Shown here: in pieces, positions 46,801-58,824 of the stretch
Layout of the letters: each line of letters begins with the position of its first letter
How positions within the stretch are numbered: the first letter of the stretch is position 1
NCBI GenBank assembly: GCA_026874595.1
Contig: CM049310.1
Coordinates: 87,149,056-87,213,055, forward strand
Length of the DNA stretch: 64,000 bases
DNA from: Sipunculus nudus
Taxonomy: Eukaryota > Annelida > Sipuncula > Golfingiida > Sipunculidae
Direction of reading: 5' to 3'
Notes under the pieces: generated by a model
What the model was told of the DNA's origin: nothing
Seen by the model: only the letters and a program-made list of their open reading frames with translations
Database searches by the model: none
Translations under genes and position numbers: made by a program

Positions 46801-47673
46801 AGTCTTTAAATAAGATTGATATTTAATTCTTCATGTTAATGTAGAATATTATGAAAAATACATGGTCAGTTTTCTAAAATATCTAACTTTTGTTTCCCCC
46901 TTAGTTATAATATCATATAAAAACCCACCGCAAGTGTCCATTTTCAACTTCGTATACTGCAAAAATATGCATATTGACTCCTAAATTTTATTTCATAATT
47001 TTACAAAGTATGCCTTGTAGATATCATGTGCAAAATATCTAAGAAATTCCATTGGTAGTTTAAAGTGTCATGTTCCCCCTTATCCATACGACGGATTATA
47101 GAATGTGCAGGATGATCTTTGACCCAATACATTTAGTCATTGTATAACTATAGTTCTGAAATAATTTCATTTAAATTTGGTGAACATATGGAGACTTTCA
47201 TATTTATATGTTATTCCATTTCTTTTTATGATTGTATATTATTGAAAATAAAACTACTAACTACATTTATAATGTCGCGAGGGTGTTGTGAGACCTGAGG
47301 CCGGTAGATACCTCACTCCACACATCCAATAAACACCTTCTGCCCTTATCAGGTCTAACATCCCATGAATGATTGACTTTAAACCCAAAGCACACTAACG
47401 CGCGTCATATCTGGAGAAACAGACGCTTCAGTCTTATTATCTGGAGCAAAACTGTCTAACGCGCGTCACCCATATCACACGTCAAGCGCCACGTGACACG
47501 CGCGTAAGACGTCACGCGTCAGAAATCGCTACGGAAGCGTTAGAATTGCTGATAATAACATGACTTAATTTTCCGCACAGGCGTTTCCTCGCAAAACGCG
47601 CATTTATGATAAAACTGTTGGTAAAAGTTGTTAATAATTTATATAAAAAATAATATATATATATATATATATA

Positions 47674-47745
<72 letters not shown>

Positions 47746-50700
47746 TAGAGAAAGGCGATAGAGAAATAGAGAATAGAGAAACAACTATACCAATGCTGAT
47801 TATCAAGATTACAATTTTTAACAAATCAACCGATTTGACGCGTGTCGTGTACTGTGTTGCTCTATTGTATTTTGAATTCGTCGGTTATCGCCCGCGCGAC
47901 GCTTGACGCTCGTGTCGCGCATGTCATTCTTTTTAGAGCTTACTCTTAACAGTTCTACTGTGAAACAGCTTCTTACCAGATGAGGAATATTGCAAGGATT
48001 CTTCTCCTGATGTTTGGAGTTTTGAAGAGATCAAAAAACGTTCCCTGACCGATGTCAGACTCCGACTGCAAACATACCATCAGCCTCAAAGTGAAATACT
48101 CATAACACGTTTTGCAGTAAGTCCTGAATTAACCTGGTTTCAGTTATGTCTATCATAATAAGATACTCGCGTGCTTTGTTAGGTACAATTTGCTCAAATT
48201 AATAATTCTAGCTTAAGGAATATGGTTTAAGAGACCCGAGCTGCAAAATAAATCAGCACTAAAATGGCCTGATGACCTTTGCAATAGGAGGCTTATATAT
48301 GTGTACATGCAGAGCTATTACAGATTTTTTGCTGGCGCCATTTAACATTTTTTTTTTTCATTTGGTTGTACCTTCACCTTGGTATGGGTAATTACGATGC
48401 TTTGACCTATTTATTTGACTTTCATTTTTGCGAAAAAGAAATTGAAACGAGGTAGTTGGATGGTTGAAATACAATCTTATCACAGAAAAAAATAAATTGT
48501 TTCCTTCTATAGAGCACCTATCAATATTCAGCTGTGGTGTAAAGATACTGCAGTAAGCAATTATGAAGTTTTAGAAACGCCAGAGTAATTCTATATCATA
48601 ATTATATATATTATAAATATACATATATACCCAGTATCACTTTAAGCAATCTCTAGGTAAAACAGTTTGGATTATGTAATCGATGTCATTGAGAATGTGT
48701 GAAAAGTATGGAATATCACCTGCATTTGGAAGACAAGCGGGCTAGGAGGAGTTTTATCGTTAACTGCGGCCATGTTGTGGAAGATCTTCTCCGCTTCTTT
48801 GTCCCGCCCCTTGACGAGTAGCCATCTTGGAGATTCTGGTATTATCCTACATAAATTCTTAATTGTTACTTAAAATCCATTAATGGTCGTCATCATCTTA
48901 ATACACGTCACTTCCGTCTAGCGATATCTTTTTTGTAACATAGGCAAATAATATTATGGAAGACTGTTTAAAAACAACAATGATGGAGGTCCGCGCCTTC
49001 TTAAGATCACAAGGCAAGCCTCCTCCGTTATTAAAACTAGGTCACGGTCCTATATATCTATCACGGGACTAATCTGTCACGTTTGTTATATTCTCTGATC
49101 AAAGACCAGTGTCGGAAATTCAGCCATATTGGAAATCTACCGCAAACACCAGCACAAGACAAAAGGGATTAAAACAATAATCCCTTTCAGGAATCCTGCA
49201 GATCTACATACAAGATAAGACTAGCACAGTCAGCAGTAAAAATTGAGACATTTACCTCTCTTAGATAGATATTAAGAAATGATTTCATGTTAAACATAGC
49301 CATTTATACTGAGTTTGGGAAATCTAATCCAGTAAATATTGACACACAAGTTCCAGGAGATCAAAGAAACGTATAGTTACCAATAAAAGATGAGCGCTAT
49401 TGCAGGGGGTATGGCTAAGACGAGTTGAAGTCTACGAAAGTCCCGGATGAAAAATGCTATCCCACAAAGCATCATTAATCCTATCGAACCGAACATGTGG
49501 TAAAAACATCCCGCCTCTACGCGCCATCTTGGGCCAATCAGTTCTACAACTGTCAAAGACGCAATGTTTGAGTGATTTAATGAACGGTGTTCTAGTTATT
49601 TATAATTTTTTTATTTTTTGGCTTTAACATTGTGTATTACACAACAAATATGGACACGTAGTAATTCTCCGAACAAAATGGTACTTTGTTGAAAAAATAT
49701 ATTCAGGATGAAGCTCTGCATGGATGTTCCTAATCGAAAAATGCATGAATGACTAAAGTGTTAAAAGCACCCACCTGCATAAAGCAAATTAAAAAGACAT
49801 TTGTTTTACCAAGAAATAAAAGTTACAATAAAATGTCGCCTCTTCGGAAGCATTTCGACATTTAGCAGGAGTACAACGTCACAAAATTATCCTTGTTACA
49901 ATTAGAAGAAGTCAAAATGGACTGAATGCGGGGATTGATTGGTGCACTGTATATGAGGATCGGAAAAAAATGACGTCACTATTGCCAGAAGACAATAGAA
50001 TGCAGGATTGGGAATCAAGGATATTATATGGTTTTGTTTATAAATTTAAACATCTACACATTCATCCTAATGTGTATGTTAATATCTGCCATGTAAAATT
50101 TTGAGAGAATTAGTATGGTCATGTACACAAATGTAAATGCTGCTGCGTTACATGGTGTGTGAATATACCCATAAATGTCATGTTATATTTTGCAAAAACG
50201 TTTTCTGTGGTTGCGCCCGGTAGTGACAATATCCTCCACAAATTATGCATTTTTATCTAAACTTTAACTTATTCTGGATTTAACAAAAATATGTAAAATC
50301 CATAGTTCTTACTTACCTAAAACAAAACCAGGCAAAAAGGCACCGTTGATAAATGCAGAAGTGAAGAATCTTGTTACGATGAAACCGGCGTAACTCCGGG
50401 TGAAGGCGCCCCCTACCCCCACGGCGATGCCAAAAATAATATTCACCAAAAGACAATTCAGACGGCCAAACCTGTCACATAATCGGAAAACATCAGTTCT
50501 AATTTAAATTCCTACCTTTTGAATATTGAAATATCAAACTTTTGCAATAAATTGTGATTATATAGGTAACATACATGAAACATGAAAAAAAAATACTTTT
50601 TACAAATCCTGTGTTTACTTATCATGCTCTTGGTTCAGTGTAACAACAAAAGAACCTATTAAACAATTTACTTGTCAGAGATGACACCTGCCGCAAACGA

Positions 50701-52194
50701 CCCGACAAGCATTCCGCCAGTGTACACTGTAGAAACAAGCTGAACCAAGAACGACCGGCCGCAGACCAGGTTAAACTACAAAGAAACTGATGTCGTAAGA
50801 GAACATAGTATATTATTCGTTGGGTAGGTTGTAGTGACTTTGGATGGGTTCGTCCGGGACACGTTTTCCAAGGGACGAGTTCATCCCAGAACACCACGGC
50901 ATATTTTTTTATAGATGGCGCAACAACTGACTGTTCACGGAATTCCCAAAATATTTCGAAATTCCTCAAGATATATGGGGGAAATATGTAAATTAATCTC
51001 CGTTAGACGCATCTGTCCCGACTCTTCAAAAAAGGCATTGCCTGGTAACAAGGTAATTGCATGACAATGACATTTATGTTATAGCTTATAATATCGTCAA
51101 AATATGAAGAACGTCCCGCTAACAAGAGGGAAGGTCCCGTTGTGCGCATGGGAACTTGTCAAATACTTTGATGCTGACTCCCTCGGTAACACGACCACCG
51201 CGCTATGACGACCGCTATTTTGGTTTTCACATGCGTACGACGATCCATAACATATATTCATCACGATAGCGTCTGATTCTTGTCCCTGTACCAGAAACCC
51301 TGTTATCAGACCAACGAGAGCGGTGTCGCATGTTTGGTATAAGCACGATGCGATACGATGCTCACATTGGCCTTATAACAATTATTTGCTCTGTGCCACC
51401 CTGGTGTTGGAACCCAGAAACTATGGCAATATAAAGCAGCGGTTACTTGAGAGGAGATCGACTGCGGTGTACAACCGCCGAGTGAAGATCTGAATGATAA
51501 CCCTCCTGTGGGTTAACACTCAACAACTTTAGACCAGGAAATTCGCCCCATGTAGCCGCTGCTCGCATAAACCGAATTTGCCGCATACGGCAACCTATGG
51601 CAACGTAAATGGCATTATTATTCTATAGGCTAACAATCCTAATTGATTAAAACTTACACGGCTCAAATTACGTACCACATCCCTGGCTGCCGTATACTGA
51701 GAAGACGACCTTTGCAAACAGTCGTGAAATTACTAAGAATGAAATGTGATTTCTCGAAAAAGACTCTTACAACACTAAGATTTATTTAGAATCAAGAAAT
51801 TGCATTTATAAAATCTTACCTCGCTTGCCGCAGTCGCAACAAAAACAGAGTGATCATAAACCCAGGCATTACACTCTTTCGTCGTAGCATTCTGTAAAAA
51901 CGACCTGTTCCAGTTGAGCAGCTGCTCGTCCGAGTACATCGAGTAGTTGAGATCATAAACTCTACATGAGTCGTACTCATCCCCTCTCATCGGGATTGAT
52001 ATGTAGCGCTGTTGCTGGTGCGAGAAATTCTGCAGCCGATCTTCCCTACACCAATGAGTTTGAGTGTAGCCCAGAAAAGTGATGGAATGGTTCTGATAGG
52101 CGGAAAAGACAGTCAGGCAACCCAACAAGAAGTAGGCCCAAATTTGGTACCACCCCATGTGACCGATGTAACTGAAAATGTCCTCGTACTCCAT
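40745..52194 (-). CDS. SLC22-family organic solute transporter, paralog B (10 exons, 558 aa)
   Basis: Second complete SLC22 transporter. Exons in transcript order: 52194-51820, 50775-50672, 50471-50317, 49549-49381, 48846-48720, 48065-47977, 43990-43770, 42303-42119, 41300-41161, 40856-40745. They total 1677 nt, in frame throughout, ending TAA, 558 aa. Exons 1-9 have exactly the same lengths and phases as paralog A; only the last differs (112 against 109 nt). Hallmarks: Cys- and N-glycan-rich loop 1-2 (NFSHQQQRY, NRSFLQNATT), SDKFGRLN, IPESPRWLLVKGR, AELIPTEIRNVGVG, LPETLNKRIPETIEEAE. Arg462 is conserved at the TM11 charge position, pointing away from classical cation transport. By eye the proteins are about 70% identical. 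The gene converges on the cGAS-like gene and paralog A and diverges from the lectin gene. Confidence 0.93.
41161..41300 (-). CDS. SLC22 B exon 9 (residues 476-522)
   Basis: PLPSVIFGVFSALSGL (TM12) and LPETLNKRIPETIEEAERFG. Acceptor TTTTTACAG, donor GTAAGT. Confidence 0.95.
42119..42303 (-). CDS. SLC22 B exon 8 (residues 414-475)
   Basis: LSWLMTTLFMLGKAAV and AELIPTEIRNVGVG, followed by SSSAVSRVAGM with the Arg at residue 462. Acceptor AATACAG, donor GTAAGT. Confidence 0.95.
42343..42702 (+). repeat. dispersed interspersed element, copy 4
   Basis: TTATTGCCTCTGCTATTAGG opening, a GGATCC word, a C15 tract, then CGCGAAGGCTTGCGTTCCTT at the end. Same block order as the copy at 8974. It sits in intron 7 of SLC22 gene B. 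Confidence 0.6.
43770..43990 (-). CDS. SLC22 B exon 7 (residues 340-414)
   Basis: MYYGLSLNTAALSGNVFLNT is identical to paralog A. NKVGRRWT and IPLIGRQ follow. Donor GTAAGT. Confidence 0.95.
43991..47976. other. intron 6 of SLC22 gene B, repeat-rich
   Basis: Contains a GCC trinucleotide run (about 44583-44597), diverged units with GTCATGACCTTTCCTATTAG and GGTGGCGCCACC (about 44990-46210) and a long (TA)n at 47652-47742. A small frame at 46342-46539 shows no family. Confidence 0.6.
47977..48065 (-). CDS. SLC22 B exon 6 (residues 311-340)
   Basis: FFDLFKTPNIRRRILAIFLI, the start of TM7. Acceptor TGTTTGCAG, donor GTAAGA; 89 nt as in paralog A. Confidence 0.91.
48720..48846 (-). CDS. SLC22 B exon 5 (residues 268-310)
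   Basis: IIPESPRWLLVKGRDKEAEK, the loop 6-7 signature. Donor GTGATA is weak but lies at the homologous place. Confidence 0.92.
49381..49549 (-). CDS. SLC22 B exon 4 (residues 212-268)
   Basis: VVELIGPRWRVEAGCFYHMF, TM5 and TM6 ending IPPAIALIFYW. Acceptor TTTGACAG, donor GTAACT. Confidence 0.93.
50317..50471 (-). CDS. SLC22 B exon 3 (residues 160-212)
   Basis: KFGRLNCLLV, TM3 and TM4, ending PGFVLG. Donor GTAAGT is stronger than the GTATTA of paralog A. Confidence 0.93.
50672..50775 (-). CDS. SLC22 B exon 2 (residues 126-160)
   Basis: FNLVCGRSFLVQLVSTVY then TM2 and GVISDK. Acceptor TTCTTTGTAG, donor GTAAAT. Confidence 0.93.
51820..52194 (-). CDS. SLC22 B exon 1 (residues 1-125)
   Basis: Start codon, TM1 and the glycosylated extracellular loop, ending FVATAASE before donor GTAAGA. 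375 nt as in paralog A; all loop cysteines are shared. Confidence 0.94.
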
Positions 52195-55100
52195 TTTGAC
52201 ACCAAACTACTGGATGATAATGATGATGCCTTTGTGCTGATGATTATGATGAAGATGATGTTGTTGTTTTTGTATCACTAAGGAACATGAACAACGCAGA
52301 TGCTGTACCTAGCAGTTCGCTCTCAGTTCGAGCTGTACGACACACTGAAACACTTCTGACCAAAGTTTGACTGAACCCCTTTCTACATTATACTGATGTT
52401 GACCTTGGTGACGTTGGGTTATCTCTACTTATCTATCAGTGTTCTTATTATCCGACCTGGGTACTTGTGTCTATGTTGAATTATAACGGAAATATATTTT
52501 TTTCAAGTGAAAGGCATGTGGCATGTAAAACAGAAGCGGATCCGGGGGGGGACCCCTCCAGAGGGTCCGGACCCCCCTCCCCTCCTTTTTATCAGAAATA
52601 ACGTTTTTTAAGGGCTTCAGACAAAATTTTGTAGCTTGGACCCCCCCCCCCCCACCCTTTTCCAGACCTGGGGACCTTTTTTAGGGTTTTCATAAGTCCT
52701 CCTCGGTTGGACCCCCCCCCCCCCCCATGTAAAGTATACAGTATCTGTATCTTCAACCCCAAATAGACAAACTGGGCATTCTTTCCCACACCTTATACAT
52801 TAATATAAATATGTAAATATTTTTTTTAATTATAAGGACACCTACTAGCTAAGTCCAGATTTCAGTCCAATTTTATTTATGTGGCATAAAAAGAATCGTG
52901 AACCTCGACTGGAATTTTGAATCAGAAATATTATTCATTCATTTGCTCTGACAGAAGTCATTTTAGGTTTGTGAGGATCGCTGCTACATACCTCTGCAGT
53001 TAGGACTCATACAATGTACCAGTCGAGCATGCCAGTCACCAGATCAAAATAACCCACAAGTGCCTGCTGTAATCTATCAACCTCTAAATTACCCCAATGG
53101 TTAAGCCTTTACCAACCTAAAAATCGCTCCCACTCACCTGACAAATAGTAATACATCAAACTATATACTGAGAGTAAGGGCAATACTGGCTGGTTGAGAT
53201 CGGTAATTTATCATAATCGTCTTACTGTGCAACTAGGGATCTGCATTCTAATGAATGCAAGCCTCCGCGAAGTGGTGATCCCTTTTTTGGGATGCTCCCT
53301 TACCCATGTTTGCATTTACTCATTCGGCCCATATTCCCAGGTTCATTCGTCATACGTCCTTCCTCGTTTGTGAATATTACTAAATAGCGTTCCTGGATCC
53401 GGATTATGTGCCGGATTCACATTAAGTCTTATCGATTCTTCATTGGCGCATTCCCGAACTGTCCTGACCATGTTATGAGATTCTATCGTAACCAAGCGCA
53501 CACAGACACACAATTGAACGAGAATGAATGGATGTCCTCCTGGCGGACGCAATAAGTGATTTTTTTATGTTTCAGTTTGGGACTGTTGCATGGTATATAG
53601 CGGGATGCCATATATTAGACACTATTCTGACCGGAGCCGTGTTCCGAGCAGTGGGGCAATTCAGCTGGACTAATTAGACCTACTTTATGTCATGACACAA
53701 GCCAAGCCAAAAACTGCGTTGCAATAGTCGTCCATACAATTACAAAGATATCTTAATATTATGTGACGAATTAACACAAATGAAAATATAACAAGCCAAG
53801 TATGTAAACCCCGTGTTCATAGTGAAAGCTGTCGTTTCTTATGCCTTGCTCTCAATCAATGGGTGGCAGGCTTGTTAAACTCATAATTTAAAAACTCCAC
53901 AAACATATAAGGAGCTGTACTCATATACCGAGTTATATAGGAAGCTTTTTCGCACATGGTCGGTGTTGTTAGAGGTCCAAATTAGAGATTGAGATTTTTA
54001 ATTATTTTTAAGATATATGTTTCCTATCGATATTTTCAGCGAAGTTTTCGACATAACTCCTACTGCAGCTCTGACGTTAGACGCACAGCAGCTTCCGATA
54101 TCAAGTAAGTTATAAATTAAACTAACTAAGATTTCGATACCCACCAAACCATTAATTCTTACTTTGTCTGCATTTCATATTTATGAACATTTAAAAAGAA
54201 CGTGAGGGTATAGGGTTTATTGTTTACTTTGCAGATTCACGAGAATAATCTAATAACTGATGTCAAGAAATTAAACTGTAGTATTAAAGTAAGGTCTAAG
54301 ATATTAAGCTCCGGCTTTAAAATTGGAATTTAGTACCTTATTTTGTATATATTGTTTCTCTTTTACCTACGCTTCCGTTTTACCCCGGGTTCCATCACAA
54401 GGGCTGGCACAGAATAAAGAATTTTAATCAGACCAATGAGAGCGTGGTACCGCATTGTGCATCCAGCTCCAAAGTTTTAACATCCGACGCTCCGCCGTTG
54501 GTCTGATTACACCGATTATGGAACGAGGCCAAGAAGCAGACCAAAAGGAATGGGAAATGGAAACCAGAAAATCTTGCTATACAAATCAGCGGTTTAAATG
54601 TAGAAGATCTTGGACGACAGTAGACATACCATCGATATAAATTAAACAGACAATTCCCTCAGAATATATTGACATTGAATAGAATAAAAGAAAGCGGAAC
54701 TCTTTTAAGGTACATTGCATTTTATTCATCTGTGGATATACTGTATTCAGTATATCATAAGCGGGCTTTATTTCTTTGAAACGTTAGAGCCGAATTTAGA
54801 ATATATCATATAATATCATTTGTGACATAATAAATCAAGACATCAAAATGAGGCCCCCTTCTGGGAGGTAACATTAAGTATTTTAGCCTTGGCACACTTG
54901 GAGACGTCACTTCTGATTTATGACAAGATATTATTATAGCATGTGGCATGGAGATTATTTTATAACATGATAACCTAGTTCAGTCTGGTATTTTTCTCCT
55001 CCTAAAATGAGGTCGGTTTTTCTTAGTCGTCGCTCACTGTATTATATGTAGTTTATTATATTATAAACAAATTCAAAATAGAGTTGAAAGAATGTCCCAT

Positions 55101-57695
55101 TGTTATTAAAGCCAGTTATTCACCTGCTTTTCTTTATAACTAAATGTGACTTGTGGCTAACTCTGTGTACATATTTATGTACTCTAGAAATCCCTGTCAA
55201 GAAAAGTCCTTACAATACCTCTGTGACGGATATTTGACACTGTTTATTTAAGACCTGTTAGTAAACATGGTACACGCGCCCATGTTGACAAACCGAAAAA
55301 CCATGTAACTGAAGGTGGTTCGTTGCATATGTTTGTTGTATATGTGGTTCGTTTATACAAAACGCCATTTGAAAAAAAGGTTTGTCTGACTTGCTGCTAG
55401 ATGTTCATGCTGTCTTTTGATTATCTTGTCGAGCCCCTTTAGATGTTATTAACACCTGGATATAAACACACATTCATAAAAACAAATTCAAATGATTTAA
55501 TGAAACATTAAAGTAATTATCTTTATTTCATTGACGCAAGATATCGGAATAGGCCACTTTAATGTTCTATGTTTGTAAAATGTATTATATGTAGATATGT
55601 ATTCGTGATTTTCGTAATAAAGAAACTCCTCTCTGAACAGTTCCTGTAAATTCCTCTAATATATGTATGTGTGTGTATGTGTGGGTTAACCTCCTAACCT
55701 TAAGAATAAATAATGGAGCAGCCCCAATAAAACCATAAACATAACAGTTTTTACAAAATAAACAACAGCTTTATACGGCTCCAGGGATAGAAACGTTTAA
55801 TATGTCCCGGTTTAGTGTTACCACAGTGTTGCGTTACACACTTGTACGGGCTACAGTTATTTCCCTGATAAATTGATTTTGCGCATGCGTAAACCTCTTG
55901 TCAACAAACATAAAGTGCTTTATGTTTGCACTGGAAGACTGGAACGTGATAAATGGATCAGCCTCCTGGGTTAATTGCGATTACATATGTTTGCTGGTAT
56001 TTTATCTATATTTAATCTCTTTATTTATTCCCTTTATTTTTTTCTCGTTAATTGTAGGAGGTCATCTCGGTCAAAGAACATGTTTTTATTTAAAATGATG
56101 TTTTTGTGAGATAGGGTCTTTTGTTTATCCCGGTGGTGGACCAGGGATGTATTTTCTTATATCAAGCAGAGCTAACATATGATCAAACCTTGGTTAACCG
56201 TGACACACGCAAACAAGTAGGATCCTGACGAAGTACAGTGCTTACGAAGCGGTTATACACTGCAGTCGATCCAGAACTCCTTCGCTTAACCGCTGCTTTA
56301 TTTGTCATGTTGTTCTGAGTTCCAACACCCGGACTGGCACGGGACCAAGAATCAGACCTACAAAAGCATAGTGTAGCCGGTTTTAAACTTGGAGCTGGAT
56401 GCACAAACCGATACCACGGTCTCATTGGTCTGATTACAATTCTTTGCCCTTTGCCAGAAACGTTTTAACTTAAGCAGTGCAGGGTGCAGATAGGAATATT
56501 TTCAGTGAAATTCCATTTATGAGGTGATCTCCAACTTACACAGATATGTAGAGCTATACGTAGAGCTATATGTAAATAAATCCATTTTGAAAATCTGTCG
56601 CCGCATGTCATTTTCTTGCGGATTCATGGAAATATATTAAATTTACGTGTTTTATATTATTATGACTGCCGGAGTCCCTTAGCACAGGTCGGTTTCCTGA
56701 AAATGACGTACTATAGGGAATGGCCGTACGCGTAGCGGGGAGAGTTTAGAAGCAGTCGCAAGCAGCGCTGTAAACGATACCCGGTACTTGTCTCTTTAGA
56801 TCAAGACACTCCAGGGCTTTCAGTTAACGTTGTTTAATCTCTTTAAATGACGTGAACCTATGGTTTTCAAAGTGTAGGACTCGTTGAGGATCCATCGTGG
56901 GTCATGCCTGTGTCGTTTATGTAATTATATAGAGCGGTATTTTGACCCTTTCCCATTAAAAGTATAACGAGACGCCAAAGTGATACGTTTTCCGGGGTTC
57001 AGAACCGCAATGTAACTCATGACGAAATATTTTCCTCATTTTGACGACCTGTCGCAGACTAAACTTCCGCTGTAACTTCAATTAAACCAGAAAAACTTTA
57101 AGATATGATTCTGTCATATGTCATCATGTAAGAAAAGAATCCCGTAAAACCTCGGCATATCAGGAGTCATCTCTTTATATATGTTGAATAAATGATAGCT
57201 GCATGCAAGCAGTTCTCCAGTGGGTTATATGTGATTGTAAGCTAAGTCGTGCGAAGTCAGAAAATGACAGCGCTTCACATACTTACAGTTTAAGTTATAC
57301 ATACCAGTGCTATGTTATTGTCTAACTGGTAGCCTTGGTATATATATATATATGGATCTGAATATTTGGTTATGCATATTAAAATATTATTTATTCAATA
57401 TTATTTGAATTACCTTTCGTTAATATAAAAAAAATATTCAATACAATATATAATAATCAGTACAAACTATCCAATATATAACCACATTTCCACTTATTAT
57501 ACGCGGTCCGGACACAGATACGTGTACGGAAACCGATATAGGTCCACTTATGCATTCACCGTAAGGTGGTCGTACAGCTGAGGTCACAGTTAAACACAGT
57601 TTTAATAAATATAGAAAGTGCCATTTTAAGACACTTTTCAGAGGAATTTTGTATTTTAATATAACAAACATGTCATGTTCATACTCACAACTATA

Positions 57696-57763
<68 letters not shown>

Positions 57764-58751
57764 TAATGGACCTCTATTCTCTCACCTGAATATCTGTTTA
57801 GATATGGCTATTGGTCATATAGTAAAAAAGTTTTTGGGCCTTTTCCGAAAAATCACGTCGAAAAATCCGCTGTCTGAATATATCTTTTACAAAGATATAA
57901 TGTGATGAGCTAATGGTGCCCTCAATTCAATGTTTGTATGGTACATCCGAAACACAGGAAGACCCTATATACGGTCGTTGCGGAGTCCCTGCGGCCTTTA
58001 AAAAACGCACGGTTGCCGTACGTCATCCGCACGGTATAGCCCCAAACACCAGCCGTACGGCGACCGTTTCGCGGTAAAATTTAATGTATTTTTACCTAGA
58101 AATCGTATTTTAAATATGTTAATGTAGCAATCAGTATGTATAAGGCTTCGTTGGATTTTTTCAAGGTGCAAGCAATGAAATTCGAAGAAGTTACAATCTG
58201 TGACTATATATCACCATTGTACGTGTTCTTACTAGTCACTATTTGCTACATTGTTGCTGATTCTACCTATTCAAGGCAATGTTGTCAAAGTTTGGCAAAA
58301 ACGAATTACATACAAACAATTAACACATGGAAGTGTATGATCGAGTTTTACCGTGTAAATAAACAAAAGACTGAACATGGACGATGCTATGAAATAGTGA
58401 GAGAAAATCAGAGATAATCAAGCAAGGCATGTTTGCATTATGGTTATTTGATGTTCCTTTGTCTGTATGATAATTAATGCTTGAGGTTGATATTTCCTAG
58501 CATTGTACATCTGATCAACCTAGATCCTTGCTATCATTATTTGTTTTGTCTAGCAAGTGTTTCAATATTTACATAAAATCTCTAGGCAGTTGTTGTAAAT
58601 AAACCCCTTATCTTTGTGTTATTTTAATACTATCTTTGCCCATGTAATCAGGGAGATGTTTATTTTTAGTTTTGTTATTGAGACCAACAGGACGTTGGAA
58701 ACTGGGGTTATAAGATCATGATAACAGATTCTTGTTCTTTTGTTTTTACTA
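52195..58751. other. shared upstream region of SLC22 gene B and the lectin gene, no gene seen
   Basis: Divergent intergenic region. It holds two C/G-rich segments with runs of 8-16 C or G (about 52540-52730), an inverted copy of the interspersed repeat (53222-53560), a segment related to 8100-8240 (about 55218-55410), a (TA)n run (about 57694-57759) and an unassigned 93-codon frame at 58136-58417. Confidence 0.5.
58136..58417 (+). CDS. unassigned 93-codon open frame, possibly secreted Cys peptide
   Basis: From a second ATG (58175) the frame reads MKFEEVTICDYISPLY, then a hydrophobic stretch VFLLVTICYIVADS, then a polar region with four Cys residues and a stop. That layout could be a signal peptide plus a small secreted domain. 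AATAAA lies about 180 bp downstream. No family recognised; it may be chance. Confidence 0.2.
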   Translation: MYKASLDFFKVQAMKFEEVTICDYISPLYVFLLVTICYIVADSTYSRQCCQSLAKTNYIQTINTWKCMIEFYRVNKQKTEHGRCYEIVRENQR

Positions 58752-58824
58752 ATGGAAAAATACACAATGGGTCCAGGGAGAATTTTGATGTTCTGCTTAC
58801 TGATTCCTCTTGGAAGTGTCGTTG
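58752..58824 (+). CDS. lectin gene exon 1: signal peptide
   Basis: Encodes MEKYTMGPGRILMFCLLIPL then GSVV: a basic N-terminus, a hydrophobic core and small residues near a cleavage site. It ends in phase 1 at a consensus GTAAGT. Assignment to the CTLD gene rests on matching phase and on position. Confidence 0.6.

Noticed and set aside
50622-50969. 115-codon minus-strand frame
   Set aside because: It overlaps SLC22 B exon 2 in another frame; the exon frame is the one that matches the family.
52531-52735. Possible second hAT end (CAGAAGCGGATCCGG)
   Set aside because: Resembles CAGTGGCGGATCC, but no matching opposite end or 8-bp duplication was found.
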